Source: Pedobacter riviphilus (GTDB lineage Bacteria > Bacteroidota > Bacteroidia > Sphingobacteriales > Sphingobacteriaceae). Taken from it: a stretch of 64,000 bases of DNA. Below, in pieces: positions 1-8,504 of this stretch; position 1 is the first letter of the stretch; each line of letters begins with the position of its first letter. The stretch is from assembly GCF_014692875.1 (NCBI RefSeq), contig NZ_CP061171.1:5022001-5086000 (forward strand), written 5' to 3'. The translations under genes were made by a program, and so were the position numbers. Below the pieces are notes generated by a model. The model saw only the letters and a list, made by a program, of their open reading frames with translations. It was not told where the DNA came from and ran no database searches.

Positions 1-363
1 AGCATGATGGATTATGTGCAGTATGATTTTGCTTATAACTTTACTTACTCTGAACGACCTGGAACTTTAGCTGCCCGTAAATTGGAAGATGATATTCCTG
101 AAGAAGTGAAAAAACGCCGTTTGGCTGAGATTTTGGCTAAACAACAGGCACATTCGTTAATGCGTTTGCAAGAATGGGTGGGTAAAACCGTTCGGGTTTT
201 GATTGAAGGTACTTCAAAAAAATCTGATCTGGATTATTGCGGAAGAGGAGATAGCGGAGCGATGGCCATTTTTCCGGCTATTGAAGGAGTTAAACCTGGT
301 CAGTATGCAAATGTATTTATCGAGAAATGTACATCGGCTACGTTAATTGGGAAAATAGTTTAA
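1..363 (+). CDS. miaB: MiaB, tRNA methylthiotransferase (C-terminal part)
   Basis: This is the last 120 codons of a gene that begins before the window. MiaB is a radical-SAM iron-sulfur enzyme that adds a methylthio group to N6-isopentenyladenosine-37 of tRNA. The visible part has the end of the radical-SAM domain (YSERPGTLAA, near residue 17) and a TRAM RNA-binding domain with GRGDSGAMAIFP. The catalytic cysteines lie outside the window, so the choice of MiaB over MtaB or RimO rests on the C-terminal wording, which is typical of MiaB. The next gene starts 66 bp downstream on the same strand, so it may be co-transcribed with the sigma-54 activator. Confidence 0.88.
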   Translation, partial: SMMDYVQYDFAYNFTYSERPGTLAARKLEDDIPEEVKKRRLAEILAKQQAHSLMRLQEWVGKTVRVLIEGTSKKSDLDYCGRGDSGAMAIFPAIEGVKPGQYANVFIEKCTSATLIGKIV

Positions 364-394
364 AAAGGTGGGGGAGAAGGTAAGGAGCGTAAGG

Positions 395-427
395 TCTAAA
401 TCTCAAATCTCAATACTCAAATCTAAA
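395..427. repeat. Short tandem TCTCAAA/ACTCAAA repeat before a start codon
   Basis: The spacer between miaB and the next gene is built of imperfect 7-8 bp units (CTAAATCTCAAATCTCAATA and on). It ends 2-3 bases before the ATG at 430. Similar low-complexity spacers occur before groEL and fabD in this window. No purine-rich ribosome site is visible in it. Confidence 0.5.
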
Positions 428-429
428 GA

Positions 430-1677
430 ATGGATACACAAAATATTAAACAGCGTTTCGGTATTATTGGTAATTCGCCTTTACTTAATCGTGCCATAGA
501 TATTGCGAGCCAGGTAGCACCAACTGATATGTCGGTGTTAATAACAGGCGAAAGTGGTAGTGGTAAAGAGGTATTCTCGCAAATTATCCATCAGATGAGT
601 GCCCGTAAACATGGTGCTTTTATTGCTGTAAACTGTGGGGCTATTCCCGAGGGGACCATTGATTCTGAACTGTTTGGTCACGAAAAAGGATCTTTTACAG
701 GCGCACACGAAGCACGTAAAGGTTACTTTGAAGTAGCAAACGGCGGAACCATCTTTTTAGACGAGGTTGCTGAACTGCCTTTAGGTACACAGGCACGTTT
801 ACTGCGTATTTTAGAAAGTGGCGAATACTTACGTGTAGGTTCGTCTAAAGTACAGAAAACAGATGTTCGTATTATTGCAGCCACTAATGTTGATGTGTAT
901 AACCGTGTTAAGAACGGAAAATTCCGCGAAGATTTATATTATAGGTTAAATACCGTTCCATTGCGTATTCCGGCTTTGCAGGAGCGTAAAGAAGATATTT
1001 ATTTATTATTCAGAAAATTCGCCGCCGATTTTAGCGATAAATACCGTAGTCCGGCATTACACCTCGAACCAGATGCCATTCAGATCTTAACCAATTACAG
1101 CTGGCCGGGTAATGTTCGCCAGTTAAAAAATATTGCCGAGCAGATCTGTGTATTAGAGAAAGACCGAAATGTAAGCGGACAGGCCATTTTAAACTATATT
1201 CCGAACGAAGCTGGAAGTAATTTGCCAATGGCGATTAACGCACAGTCGAAAGAGGATTTTACAGAAAGAGATATTTTGTACAAGGTGCTTTTTGACATGA
1301 AAAAGGATATGGTTGAGCTTAAAAAACTAGTTGCCGAAATTATTCAGCACGGTGGAAATACCGCTACTGTTTTGGCAGATAACCCACAGTATATCAATCA
1401 GCTGTACCGTGATGTAGAATTGCCGGCAGGACAAGAGCATGCCTTTACCATTCAGCAGCCTACGCCAAGCAATAATAACATTAACAACAATAACAATGCT
1501 GATTATTTTGCGCACGAGGCAGAGGAGGTAGAAGAATCTTTGTCGCTAGTGGATAAAGAATCAGACCTGATTAAAAAGGCATTAAAAAAACATAAAGGTA
1601 AAAGGAAGTTTGCTGCGCAAGAATTGGGCATTTCAGAGCGTACCCTGTACAGAAAAATTAAAGAATTAAATTTATAA
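430..1677 (+). CDS. Sigma-54-dependent transcriptional activator without a sensory domain
   Basis: This is a 415-residue AAA+ enhancer-binding protein that remodels sigma-54 RNA polymerase. Visible motifs are Walker A GESGSGKE (40-47), the sigma-54 contact loop GSFTGA (87-92, the usual GAFTGA with Ser for Ala) and Walker B GGTIFLDE (105-112). A Fis-type helix-turn-helix sits at the C-terminus (about 388-415, AAQELGISERTLYRKIKEL). There is no receiver, GAF or PAS domain before the ATPase core, so activity must be set by another protein or by its level. An Asn-rich linker (about 347-357) joins the core to the HTH. It lies between miaB and lptE, an arrangement that I recall recurring in Bacteroidota; its targets are not evident here. 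Confidence 0.9.
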   Translation: MDTQNIKQRFGIIGNSPLLNRAIDIASQVAPTDMSVLITGESGSGKEVFSQIIHQMSARKHGAFIAVNCGAIPEGTIDSELFGHEKGSFTGAHEARKGYFEVANGGTIFLDEVAELPLGTQARLLRILESGEYLRVGSSKVQKTDVRIIAATNVDVYNRVKNGKFREDLYYRLNTVPLRIPALQERKEDIYLLFRKFAADFSDKYRSPALHLEPDAIQILTNYSWPGNVRQLKNIAEQICVLEKDRNVSGQAILNYIPNEAGSNLPMAINAQSKEDFTERDILYKVLFDMKKDMVELKKLVAEIIQHGGNTATVLADNPQYINQLYRDVELPAGQEHAFTIQQPTPSNNNINNNNNADYFAHEAEEVEESLSLVDKESDLIKKALKKHKGKRKFAAQELGISERTLYRKIKELNL

Positions 1678-1818
1678 GTTCATCGCCTTTAAAAACAAAC
1701 CGAGTTTTTGCGAGCTCATTAACCAAGCGAAGCGTTCTCTTGAACACCATTGAGAAAATAAATGCAAGTGAAAAATGCCATTAAAAACAATGAGCAATAA
1801 TTAATAATTATACAACTG

Positions 1819-2331
1819 ATGAAAATAAAAATATTTGCTTTAATCCTTGTTGCTTCAATACTGAGCGCCTGCTCTTATAAATTCAGTGGAGCATCAACAA
1901 CAGGATTAAAAACAGTGGTTGTGCGTGTATTTGAAAACAATGCACCATTAGTGGTGCCAACATTAAGTAACCAGATTACCGAATCGTTAAAAAGCCGCAT
2001 CCGTAATCAGACCAAATTGATTATTTCTCCCACAGGTGAAGGTGATGCATCATTTGAAGGCAGAATAACAGGTTATGATATTAAACCGGTTGCGCTTCAA
2101 AATAGTGCTACACCTACTTCGGGCGCAAATAGGTTAACCATAACCGTTTCGGTAAAATATAAGAACAATATAAAAGAACACGAAAAAGAAAGTTTTGAAG
2201 AAAGCTTTACCAAATATTTTGATTTTCCAATCAACGGGGCACCAATTCAAACGTTATTGCCTGGCGCTATCGAAAATATTAACAAGCAATTATCGGAAGA
2301 TATTTTTAACCGTGCATTTGCACAGTGGTAA
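1819..2331 (+). CDS. lptE: LptE family LPS-assembly lipoprotein
   Basis: A 170-residue lipoprotein. The signal peptide ends in the lipobox LSAC (Cys18), giving a mature protein that starts CSYKFSGAS. LptE plugs the LptD barrel and helps deliver lipopolysaccharide to the outer leaflet of the outer membrane. The N-terminal lipoprotein wording, size, and the SNQITESLKSRI and NINKQLSEDIFNRAFAQW segments fit the Bacteroidota LptE family, which is weakly conserved. It is preceded by a 141-bp gap after the sigma-54 activator and followed by a TPR-like protein and secG on the same strand. Confidence 0.8.
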   Translation: MKIKIFALILVASILSACSYKFSGASTTGLKTVVVRVFENNAPLVVPTLSNQITESLKSRIRNQTKLIISPTGEGDASFEGRITGYDIKPVALQNSATPTSGANRLTITVSVKYKNNIKEHEKESFEESFTKYFDFPINGAPIQTLLPGAIENINKQLSEDIFNRAFAQW

Positions 2332-2403
2332 AAAGCAGGATTCTAAAAGACAAAATTTTCAAAACCCGTCTACATTTTTTTAACTTAGCGGCAAACCTCG
2401 ATA

Positions 2404-3462
2404 ATGGATAACAAAAAGCTACTGGCAGATTTACTTGCGCAACCTGGAAAGGTTAAGCCAGAGCATGCATCCATGTTGCAGGAAATGGCTCAGCAATTTC
2501 CATATTCACAGCCTATCCATCTACTTTTGGCTAAAGCCAATGCTTCATTTATTCCAAAGGCTGCGTTATATAGCCAGGGGCATGTATTGTTTCATGTGTT
2601 AAATATGGTTCCAGTTGACGAGGCAAAACAGGAAGATGAAGCTGAAATTAGTGTAGCTGTTACGGAATATACACAGGAAGAGCCGGAAGTTTTTGAAGAA
2701 ATAAGTGAGTTTTCGCATGATGCCCATTCATCTACAAATCAAGCTGTAAACGTAGAAACACCAAATCACCTGCCAGGTATTGATAGCCATTTAATGGACT
2801 TACCTGCGGATGATGATTCTTTTATCGAAAGTGTTGCCGCTACTGATTTCTTTGCCTTTGAGCAGAAATTAAGCACAGATGTGGTTACAGTCGCTCCAGA
2901 AATCGAAACGGTAGTTCCAGACGAGCCTGAAAGAAATTTTGTTTCGCAATATAACGACGATAAGCTTCCATACACGTTTTTGTGGTGGTTAGCTAAAACG
3001 CGTAAAGAGCATGAGCAGATTTTTCAGCCCTATGCTCATCCTAGTGCCGATAAGGCAAAACCACAGCTCCAAAATAAACCACGGCAAGAAAGCGCCGAGT
3101 TTCAACAGCAGTATGTAGAGCATATCTTTCATATTCAGACTCCTTTTGAGGTAGCAGATCATTTAGCCGAATATCCTTCTGCCGAAATTAAAGATGCGAA
3201 GGGGGCAGAAATTATCGAGAAATTCTTAAAAGAAGATCCAACAATCAAGCCGCCTAAGCCAGAACAGATAGATAACGAAAATAAGGCAAAGAAAAGCGCA
3301 GAAGACAATTACGACCTTGTTTCGGAGACTTTGGCTAAAATTTATATCGAGCAAATGCTTTATCACAAAGCCATAGATACTTATAAAAAATTAAGTTTGA
3401 AATATCCGGAAAAAAGCCGTTACTTTGCCGACCTTATCCAATCTATAGAAAAGAAATTTTAA
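2404..3462 (+). CDS. Conserved hypothetical protein with a C-terminal TPR-like helix pair
   Basis: This 352-residue protein has no signal peptide or membrane segment. The N-terminal 60 residues look helical (LLADLLAQPGKVKPEHASML). The middle (about 75-300) is acidic and of low complexity, with many Glu, Asp, Pro and Gln. The last 50 residues carry a TPR-like pair (TLAKIYIEQMLYHKAIDTY, then KKLSLKYPEKSRYFADLIQ). TPR ends usually bind other proteins, so a scaffold role is possible. I do not recognise a named family. It ends 14 bp before secG and is probably co-transcribed with lptE and secG. Confidence 0.7.
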   Translation: MDNKKLLADLLAQPGKVKPEHASMLQEMAQQFPYSQPIHLLLAKANASFIPKAALYSQGHVLFHVLNMVPVDEAKQEDEAEISVAVTEYTQEEPEVFEEISEFSHDAHSSTNQAVNVETPNHLPGIDSHLMDLPADDDSFIESVAATDFFAFEQKLSTDVVTVAPEIETVVPDEPERNFVSQYNDDKLPYTFLWWLAKTRKEHEQIFQPYAHPSADKAKPQLQNKPRQESAEFQQQYVEHIFHIQTPFEVADHLAEYPSAEIKDAKGAEIIEKFLKEDPTIKPPKPEQIDNENKAKKSAEDNYDLVSETLAKIYIEQMLYHKAIDTYKKLSLKYPEKSRYFADLIQSIEKKF

Positions 3463-3476
3463 AATATAATATTACC

Positions 3477-3839
3477 ATGGTAACCTTTTTAATCATTTTA
3501 TTAATTATTGCGTGTGTAGCCTTAGGCTTATTTGTTTTAGTACAAAACCCTAAAGGTGGTGGTTTAGCTACAGGCGGTGGCACCAGTAACATGTTTGGTG
3601 TACAACGTACTGGCGATGTTTTAGAAAAAGGATCGTGGGTATTGTTAACGCTAATAGTAGTATTAACCCTTGCCGTTACTACAATTGCTAAAACTAGCGG
3701 TGGTAGTGCTGCGGTTGGAAACTCAGCTATTCAGGAGCGTTTAGATAAAACGCCATCACCATCTCCAATTGGTGGAAATTTAAACAGCACTAAACCTGCT
3801 GCTTCAACTCCGGCTAAAACCGATTCGACAAAGAAATAA
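3477..3839 (+). CDS. secG: SecG, preprotein translocase subunit
   Basis: SecG is the small membrane partner of SecYE and assists SecA-driven protein export. This 120-residue protein has two membrane spans (about 2-22 and 53-70). Between them lies the family loop NPKGGGLATGGGTSNMFG, followed by GDVLEKGSW. The tail (about 85-120) is a Pro/Ser/Thr/Lys-rich extension, common in Bacteroidota SecG. It is the last gene of the run from miaB and is followed directly by an intrinsic terminator. Confidence 0.93.
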   Translation: MVTFLIILLIIACVALGLFVLVQNPKGGGLATGGGTSNMFGVQRTGDVLEKGSWVLLTLIVVLTLAVTTIAKTSGGSAAVGNSAIQERLDKTPSPSPIGGNLNSTKPAASTPAKTDSTKK

Positions 3840-3861
3840 ATAATACTTACCCGTATTTTAT

Positions 3862-3892
3862 AAAGCTTTCCTCAAAAGGGAAAGCTTTTTTG
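3862..3892 (+). terminator. Intrinsic terminator after secG
   Basis: AAAGCTTTCC (3862-3871) pairs perfectly with GGAAAGCTTT (3879-3888) across a 7-nt loop and runs into a T tract. It closes the miaB-secG run. Confidence 0.88.
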
Positions 3893-3931
3893 TTTTAATA
3901 TCCGGAAAAATGAATGAATACCCTTTGTCTC

Positions 3932-3948
3932 TTAACACACATTTAACA
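3932..3948 (+). promoter_or_regulatory. Candidate Pho box before the PhoR-like kinase gene
   Basis: TTAACA occurs at 3932-3937 and again at 3943-3948, an 11-bp direct repeat (TTAACA, 5 nt, TTAACA). This is the form known for PhoP of Bacillus subtilis, and the 11-bp period also matches the E. coli PHO box. The same arrangement lies before the PhoU-like/Pit operon. A weak minus-7-like TAAATTG lies 10 nt downstream at 3959-3965. That would place transcription start very near the ATG at 3970, so either the message is nearly leaderless or this minus-7 guess is wrong. Confidence 0.5.
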
Positions 3949-3969
3949 TAAAAAGCTTTAAATTGCAGC

Positions 3970-4995
3970 ATGAAATTAAGCGTGCTGGTTCTATTTACTG
4001 CTCTTGCCGTTGGTCTTTCCATCGGGATGGTTAATTTTTATTTTCAGCATAGCCTGTATTACTTGGCTATTTCTTTTGGTGTATCGTTTCTGTGCAGTTT
4101 TTTGGTTTTTTATTATTTACTTGAGAAGTATATCTACACCAAAATTAAACTCATCTACAAGCTCATCCATAATCTTAAATTGGGTAAAGATTTAAAAGAT
4201 GCGCTGGGTGAGTATGTGAGTTCCGATCCGATTAATGATGTTGAACAAGAAGTAAAGGAATGGGCTGGCGCAAAGAAAAAAGAAATAGACCTGTTAAAAA
4301 AACAGGAACAGTTTAGAAGAGAGTTTCTTTCAAATGTTTCGCATGAATTTAAAACGCCGCTTTTTGCCATTCAAGGTTACATCGAAACTTTGCAGGATTG
4401 CCTGGTAGATGATCCCGATCAGGCGGTTTTATTCCTGAAAAAAGCAGAAAATAATGTAGAGCGACTGAGTTATTTAATTAATGATTTAGACGTTATTTCA
4501 AAGCTAGAAACGGGCGAATCGCCAATTAACTACCAAAAATTCGATTTTGTACAATTGGCGAAAGAGGTAATGGAAAACCTCGAAGACCGCGCCGAAGCAA
4601 AAAACATTAAACTCTTTTTTAAAGATAAATATACTGCCATTACATTGGTTTCTGCAGATCGGGAGAAGATTAGGCAGGTGTTAATTAATTTGCTGGTAAA
4701 CAGCATTAAATATGGCATTGATGGCGGCGAAACAGCCATTAAGATTTTTGAACTGCACGATCAGGTTTTGATTGAGGTTACCGATAACGGCATCGGGATA
4801 GAAGAAAAACATTTGTTACGCTTGTTTGAGCGTTTTTATCGCATCGATACTCATCGGGCAAGAGAAGTTGGAGGCACAGGTTTAGGCCTAGCCATTGTAA
4901 AACACATTTTAGAGGCACACCAACAAACCATTTCGGTAAGAAGTACACCAGGCATAGGCACTACCTTTGCTTTTACGCTACAAAAAGGTGGGTAA
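3970..4995 (+). CDS. PhoR-like sensor histidine kinase
   Basis: This is a 341-residue membrane histidine kinase. Two close membrane spans (about 4-24 and 30-51) leave almost no periplasmic loop, so it probably senses through the membrane or a partner. The dimerisation helix carries the phospho-acceptor His125 in [10 protein letters not shown]. The ATP-binding domain has the N box ([11 protein letters not shown]), DNGIGIEE and [13 protein letters not shown]. No response regulator gene is adjacent. The Pho-box-like repeat in front and the phosphate transport genes behind suggest a PhoR role in phosphate sensing. That role is inferred; the kinase family is certain. Confidence 0.82.
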   Translation: MKLSVLVLFTALAVGLSIGMVNFYFQHSLYYLAISFGVSFLCSFLVFYYLLEKYIYTKIKLIYKLIHNLKLGKDLKDALGEYVSSDPINDVEQEVKEWAGAKKKEIDLLKKQEQFRREFLSNVSHEFKTPLFAIQGYIETLQDCLVDDPDQAVLFLKKAENNVERLSYLINDLDVISKLETGESPINYQKFDFVQLAKEVMENLEDRAEAKNIKLFFKDKYTAITLVSADREKIRQVLINLLVNSIKYGIDGGETAIKIFELHDQVLIEVTDNGIGIEEKHLLRLFERFYRIDTHRAREVGGTGLGLAIVKHILEAHQQTISVRSTPGIGTTFAFTLQKGG

Positions 4996-5077
4996 TCTGC
5001 ATCTTTTACCTGATACAAAAGCTCATCATTCCCTTACAAACAAGGCACAAGTTGCAAAATGCAGACAAATTACGGTG

Positions 5078-5094
5078 TTAATGAACAATTAACT
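5078..5094 (+). promoter_or_regulatory. Degenerate upstream Pho-box-like repeat
   Basis: TTAATG (5078-5083) and TTAACT (5089-5094) again have an 11-bp period. They lie about 108 bp upstream of the perfect pair at 5186-5202 and could be a weak accessory site. Each differs from TTAACA at one base, so chance in AT-rich DNA is a real possibility. Confidence 0.25.
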
Positions 5095-5185
5095 TCTTGA
5101 GTCATTCATTATCAGCGATCTAAAACTATAGAAATAAGCTACACCTAAGTAAATAAGCTGCTAATTAGTTAATATAATTAATAAA

Positions 5186-5219
5186 TTAACATTAACTTAA
5201 CATTGGGCTTGTAGCTTTG
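5186..5219 (+). promoter_or_regulatory. Promoter with candidate Pho box before the PhoU-like/Pit operon
   Basis: TTAACA at 5186-5191 and 5197-5202 repeats with an 11-bp period. A perfect Bacteroidota minus-7 element TAGCTTTG follows at 5212-5219, 9 nt downstream. No TTG minus-33 element is present at the right distance; the repeat lies in its place, as expected for a promoter activated by a PhoB/PhoP-type regulator. The start codon is at 5239. Confidence 0.55.
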
Positions 5220-5238
5220 CAACATATTAAAAATTAAC

Positions 5239-5880
5239 ATGAACAATATTTTTAAGTTCTTTACACCTCAAGACAAAAAGTTTCATCCGCTTTTCGAACA
5301 AGCAGGTAGCAATGCATTAAAAATTGCAGAAACCCTTTTAGAAATGGTTAGCACGGGTGATGCTGAAAGCAGAAAAACAATTTTTAAAGAAATTGAGCGC
5401 CTGGAGCATGTGGGTGATGATATTACCCATTCAATTTTTCTTGAACTGAGTAGGAACTTTATTACGCCATTTGATAGAGAAGACATTCATGCATTGGCTA
5501 CTGCCGTTGATGATGTTGCCGATTATATTTATGGTACTGCAAACCGGATGCAGATGTATAACATGAATACCATTAACGAGCCGATTGTTAAAATTGCCGA
5601 GCTTTTGGTAGAAATGTGTACTGATATTGATAAAGCAATTAAAGAATTACGCAGTTTTAAAAACATCCGTGTAATTGCCGATGCTTGTATCCGTATTAAC
5701 AGTGGCGAAAATCAGGCTGATTATGTATTTACATTAGCGGTAGCCCGTTTATTCGAATACGAAACTAATGCGATTGAATTAATTAAACAAAAAGAGGTTT
5801 TACAAACGATAGAAAAAGCGACAGATAAGTGTGAGGATGTGGCGAATGTGCTTGAAACTATCTTGGTTAAAAACGCTTAA
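5239..5880 (+). CDS. DUF47 (PhoU-like) Pit accessory protein
   Basis: A 213-residue, all-helical cytoplasmic protein of the DUF47/PhoU-like family. Family features are the repeated helical bundles with EIERLEHVGDDITHSIFLEL (about residues 49-68) and FDREDIHALATAVDDVADYI. Members are nearly always paired with Pit phosphate transporters and are thought to control their activity. The Pit gene follows after 12 bp, so the two form one transcription unit. A Pho-box-like promoter precedes it. Confidence 0.9.
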   Translation: MNNIFKFFTPQDKKFHPLFEQAGSNALKIAETLLEMVSTGDAESRKTIFKEIERLEHVGDDITHSIFLELSRNFITPFDREDIHALATAVDDVADYIYGTANRMQMYNMNTINEPIVKIAELLVEMCTDIDKAIKELRSFKNIRVIADACIRINSGENQADYVFTLAVARLFEYETNAIELIKQKEVLQTIEKATDKCEDVANVLETILVKNA

Positions 5881-5892
5881 TAAATAACAAAC

Positions 5893-6903
5893 ATGGTAAC
5901 TACCTTATTGGTTGTTGTTGTAATTCTGGCTATTGCTTTCGATTACATTAACGGCTTTCACGATGCCGCTAACTCGATTGCAACAGTTGTTTCTACAAAA
6001 GTTCTTACGCCTTTTCAGGCAGTTTTGTGGGCTGCGTTGTTCAATTTCGCTGCTTACTTTTATTTTACCGACCATAAAGTGGCCAATACGGTTGCTAAAA
6101 CGGTAATTGAAAATTATATCACACTAGAAGTTATCCTTGCGGGTTTGGTTGCAGCCATTATCTGGAACCTTTTAACCTGGTGGTATGGTATCCCTTCAAG
6201 TTCATCACATACCTTAATTGGTGGTTTTGCAGGTGCGGGTATGACACATGCTTTACTTACAGGTGCTAGTCCGCTTGATGCTGTAAACATGGGTTATGTA
6301 ATAAAAATTGTTTCTTTCATTGTATTGGCCCCGATAATCGGTATGGTGATATCAGTTGTATTAACACTGATCATTATCAATATCTGCCGTTATGCCAAGC
6401 CCGCAACTGCCGAGAAATGGTTTAAACGCCTGCAATTGCTGTCTTCTGCTGCACTAAGTTTCTTCCATGGTGGTAACGATGCACAAAAAGTAATGGGTAT
6501 TATTGCTACTGCTTTAATTGCCTCTAAAGTAATTCCTAATTTCGAAGCTATGCCTGCCTGGGTACCAATTGCCTGTTATTCGGCAATATCGTTAGGTACC
6601 ATGAGTGGTGGTTGGAAAATTGTTAAAACAATGGGATCGAAAATTACCAAGGTAACCGCATTGGAAGGTGTTGCTGCCGAAGGTGCTGGTGCGGTAACAT
6701 TGGGAATTACAGAGCATTTCGGTATCCCGGTTTCTACTACACATACCATTACAGGTTCGATTGTAGGTGTGGGTGTGGTAAAAAGTGTTTCGGCTGTACG
6801 TTGGGGGGTAACCATCAACTTAATCTGGGCCTGGATTTTAACCATTCCGGTTTCGGCTACATTAGCGGCCATTATTTATGCCGTGATCTATTACTTAAAA
6901 TAA
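5893..6903 (+). CDS. Inorganic phosphate transporter, PiT family
   Basis: A 336-residue inner-membrane protein of the PiT family, which imports phosphate with protons or cations. The two inverted signature motifs are visible: GFHDAANS (21-28) and HGGNDAQK (192-199). Each half also carries a Ser/Thr-rich re-entrant segment (PSSSSHT near 101; PVSTTHT in the second half). About ten membrane spans can be seen. It is at the low end of PiT lengths but complete. It sits 12 bp after the DUF47 partner and is followed by a terminator. Confidence 0.92.
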   Translation: MVTTLLVVVVILAIAFDYINGFHDAANSIATVVSTKVLTPFQAVLWAALFNFAAYFYFTDHKVANTVAKTVIENYITLEVILAGLVAAIIWNLLTWWYGIPSSSSHTLIGGFAGAGMTHALLTGASPLDAVNMGYVIKIVSFIVLAPIIGMVISVVLTLIIINICRYAKPATAEKWFKRLQLLSSAALSFFHGGNDAQKVMGIIATALIASKVIPNFEAMPAWVPIACYSAISLGTMSGGWKIVKTMGSKITKVTALEGVAAEGAGAVTLGITEHFGIPVSTTHTITGSIVGVGVVKSVSAVRWGVTINLIWAWILTIPVSATLAAIIYAVIYYLK

Positions 6904-6929
6904 AAACAAAATCCTTTAATATACTCAAG

Positions 6930-6961
6930 AGACCAAAGTTAATAGCCTTGGTCTTTTTTGT
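6930..6961 (+). terminator. Intrinsic terminator after the phosphate transporter
   Basis: AGACCAA (6930-6936) pairs with TTGGTCT (6948-6954), 11-nt loop, followed by TTTTTG. Confidence 0.85.
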
Positions 6962-7199
6962 TTTATAATAATTTGGAAAGCAAGGGTGGAAGCCTTTGGT
7001 TTCTACCCCATAAAGGTTTTATCCCGATGAAAAAAACGGGATGCTCGCTTATATTGGGTTTAGACTGCAATTGTTGTGGTTCTTGGGAAAGATATAGTGT
7101 ACCTGAAATCCTTTATTAAAAAGGAAAACAAGAAAGCTTACCAAGCATGTATTGTCGTTTGGAATTGCTTAGCGCCCTTTGCGGTTAATAAATCGACAA
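6962..7199. other. Gene-free stretch between convergent genes with repeat fragments
   Basis: No coding sequence or RNA gene is evident. It contains a small hairpin (ATCCCG at 7020-7025 with CGGGAT at 7036-7041) and an AACCGCAAAG-type fragment (reverse strand, 7168-7190) resembling one at 17502-17545. No clear terminator for the anti-sigma gene, which ends at 7200, was found. Confidence 0.5.
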
Positions 7200-8504
7200 T
7201 TAAAACTTAACGCTGATTTCTACTGAATCAGTTCCGTTTTTAGGTAATACCCAATCCGGACCTTCTTGAATCAGTCGTTTCGCCTCCGCATCAGCTTTTT
7301 TGTTCAGTGATTTTATAACGCTAATATTTGTTGGCCGCCCATTGCTTTTAACTTTGAAACTTAAGATTACAAATTGCTCCGGACCTTTAGGGTTATAAAG
7401 TTTATTGTTATTCTCCAAATATTGGCTATAGTTAATGGTAGAAACCGGAATAGGCTTCGTAATATCGTCGGCCGATTTTCTGTCCAGGTTCTGTTCTGCA
7501 CGCAGTGTAATTTTAGGCGCAGCAATATTTTCTTTTTTATGTCCGTTTGAACCTGTAATTAAAGCAATTTCGTTTAATGATTTATTGCCGCTTAATGCAC
7601 TTTTAATTGCGTTAGGATCTTGCAAACCAGCTACAGGCAATTCTTTAAAGCCAATGGCATTAATCAATAAATCTTTATCTTTTGCATTGCTATCAGCAGG
7701 CAGATAGAAATAACCTTTGGCATCAGTTGCCGTTACATTTTTAGAGCCAGCCAGCTTTACTACAGCACCCTGAATAGGCTGGCCATTGCTTTGGTCTACA
7801 ACGTTCCCGCTAAACGCGATTTTACTTGAGCCAATTGCCGGAGCTGGTGTAACTACAGCCTCACTTATTGTAACCGGGCTTGGCTTGTAATTGCCAAAGC
7901 CAACAGGACTCATCGCTTTAGCACGGCTATTATCAGCTGCAGATTTTTCTGCTTTTGCTTCAGCAATTTGTTGTTCTGCAGGTTGTACACTAAGGTCCGC
8001 TTTAGTATTTTTCGCTAAATCACCAGTTTTTGCGGCTGTAATTGCTTTATCAATCAAAGCTGCCTTTGTCGAGTTTTGCGTAACCGTATCATCTTTAAGT
8101 TTGGGTTGGGCTGAAGCAATACTCGTTGTGCTATCTAATTGAACCAGCACGCCTTCCTTTTTATGTGTAGCAAGTTCTGCATTTCTGCGGTTGGTTTCGC
8201 GCATAAAGAATAAAATACTTACTGCAATAAAGGCCACGGTTGCGGTTGCCGCAATACTTAACCTTTGGGTGGTAATGCCCCAAAGCTTGCGCTTTATAGG
8301 CTTTTCTGATACACGGTCGTACAGTTGTTTCTGTAATATAGAAAGTGTTTGCTTGCGTTTAGGCGATTGCTTCAGTCCCTCCAATGCTTCGGCAACGAAA
8401 GGATCATCCAAAGCCTGCCTTTCTACAAAATGCATAGCCTTAGCATCAAGCTTACCATCCAGGTAATCTTCCAGAACATCAATATCTAACCAATCGTTAT
8501 TCAC
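7200..8504 (-). CDS. Anti-sigma-type membrane protein with CarboxypepD_reg-like and TonB-like C-terminal domains
   Basis: A 434-residue protein encoded just after an ECF sigma factor, overlapping it by 8 bp, with a GTG start. The cytoplasmic N-terminus (1-80) is acidic and helical, as in anti-sigma factors (LEDYLDGKLDAKAMHFVERQ). One membrane span follows (83-101), then a low-complexity Ala/Lys/Asp linker. Next is a CarboxypepD_reg-like beta domain (SGNVVDQSNGQPIQGAVVKL, then DAKGYFYLPAD, about 230-300). The end (about 370-434) resembles the TonB C-terminal fold (SFKVKSNGRPTNISVIKSL). The operon and topology indicate an anti-sigma factor that could receive a signal in the periplasm. The ligand is unknown. 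The fold calls are from sequence pattern only. Confidence 0.72.
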   Translation of the reverse strand: MNNDWLDIDVLEDYLDGKLDAKAMHFVERQALDDPFVAEALEGLKQSPKRKQTLSILQKQLYDRVSEKPIKRKLWGITTQRLSIAATATVAFIAVSILFFMRETNRRNAELATHKKEGVLVQLDSTTSIASAQPKLKDDTVTQNSTKAALIDKAITAAKTGDLAKNTKADLSVQPAEQQIAEAKAEKSAADNSRAKAMSPVGFGNYKPSPVTISEAVVTPAPAIGSSKIAFSGNVVDQSNGQPIQGAVVKLAGSKNVTATDAKGYFYLPADSNAKDKDLLINAIGFKELPVAGLQDPNAIKSALSGNKSLNEIALITGSNGHKKENIAAPKITLRAEQNLDRKSADDITKPIPVSTINYSQYLENNNKLYNPKGPEQFVILSFKVKSNGRPTNISVIKSLNKKADAEAKRLIQEGPDWVLPKNGTDSVEISVKF

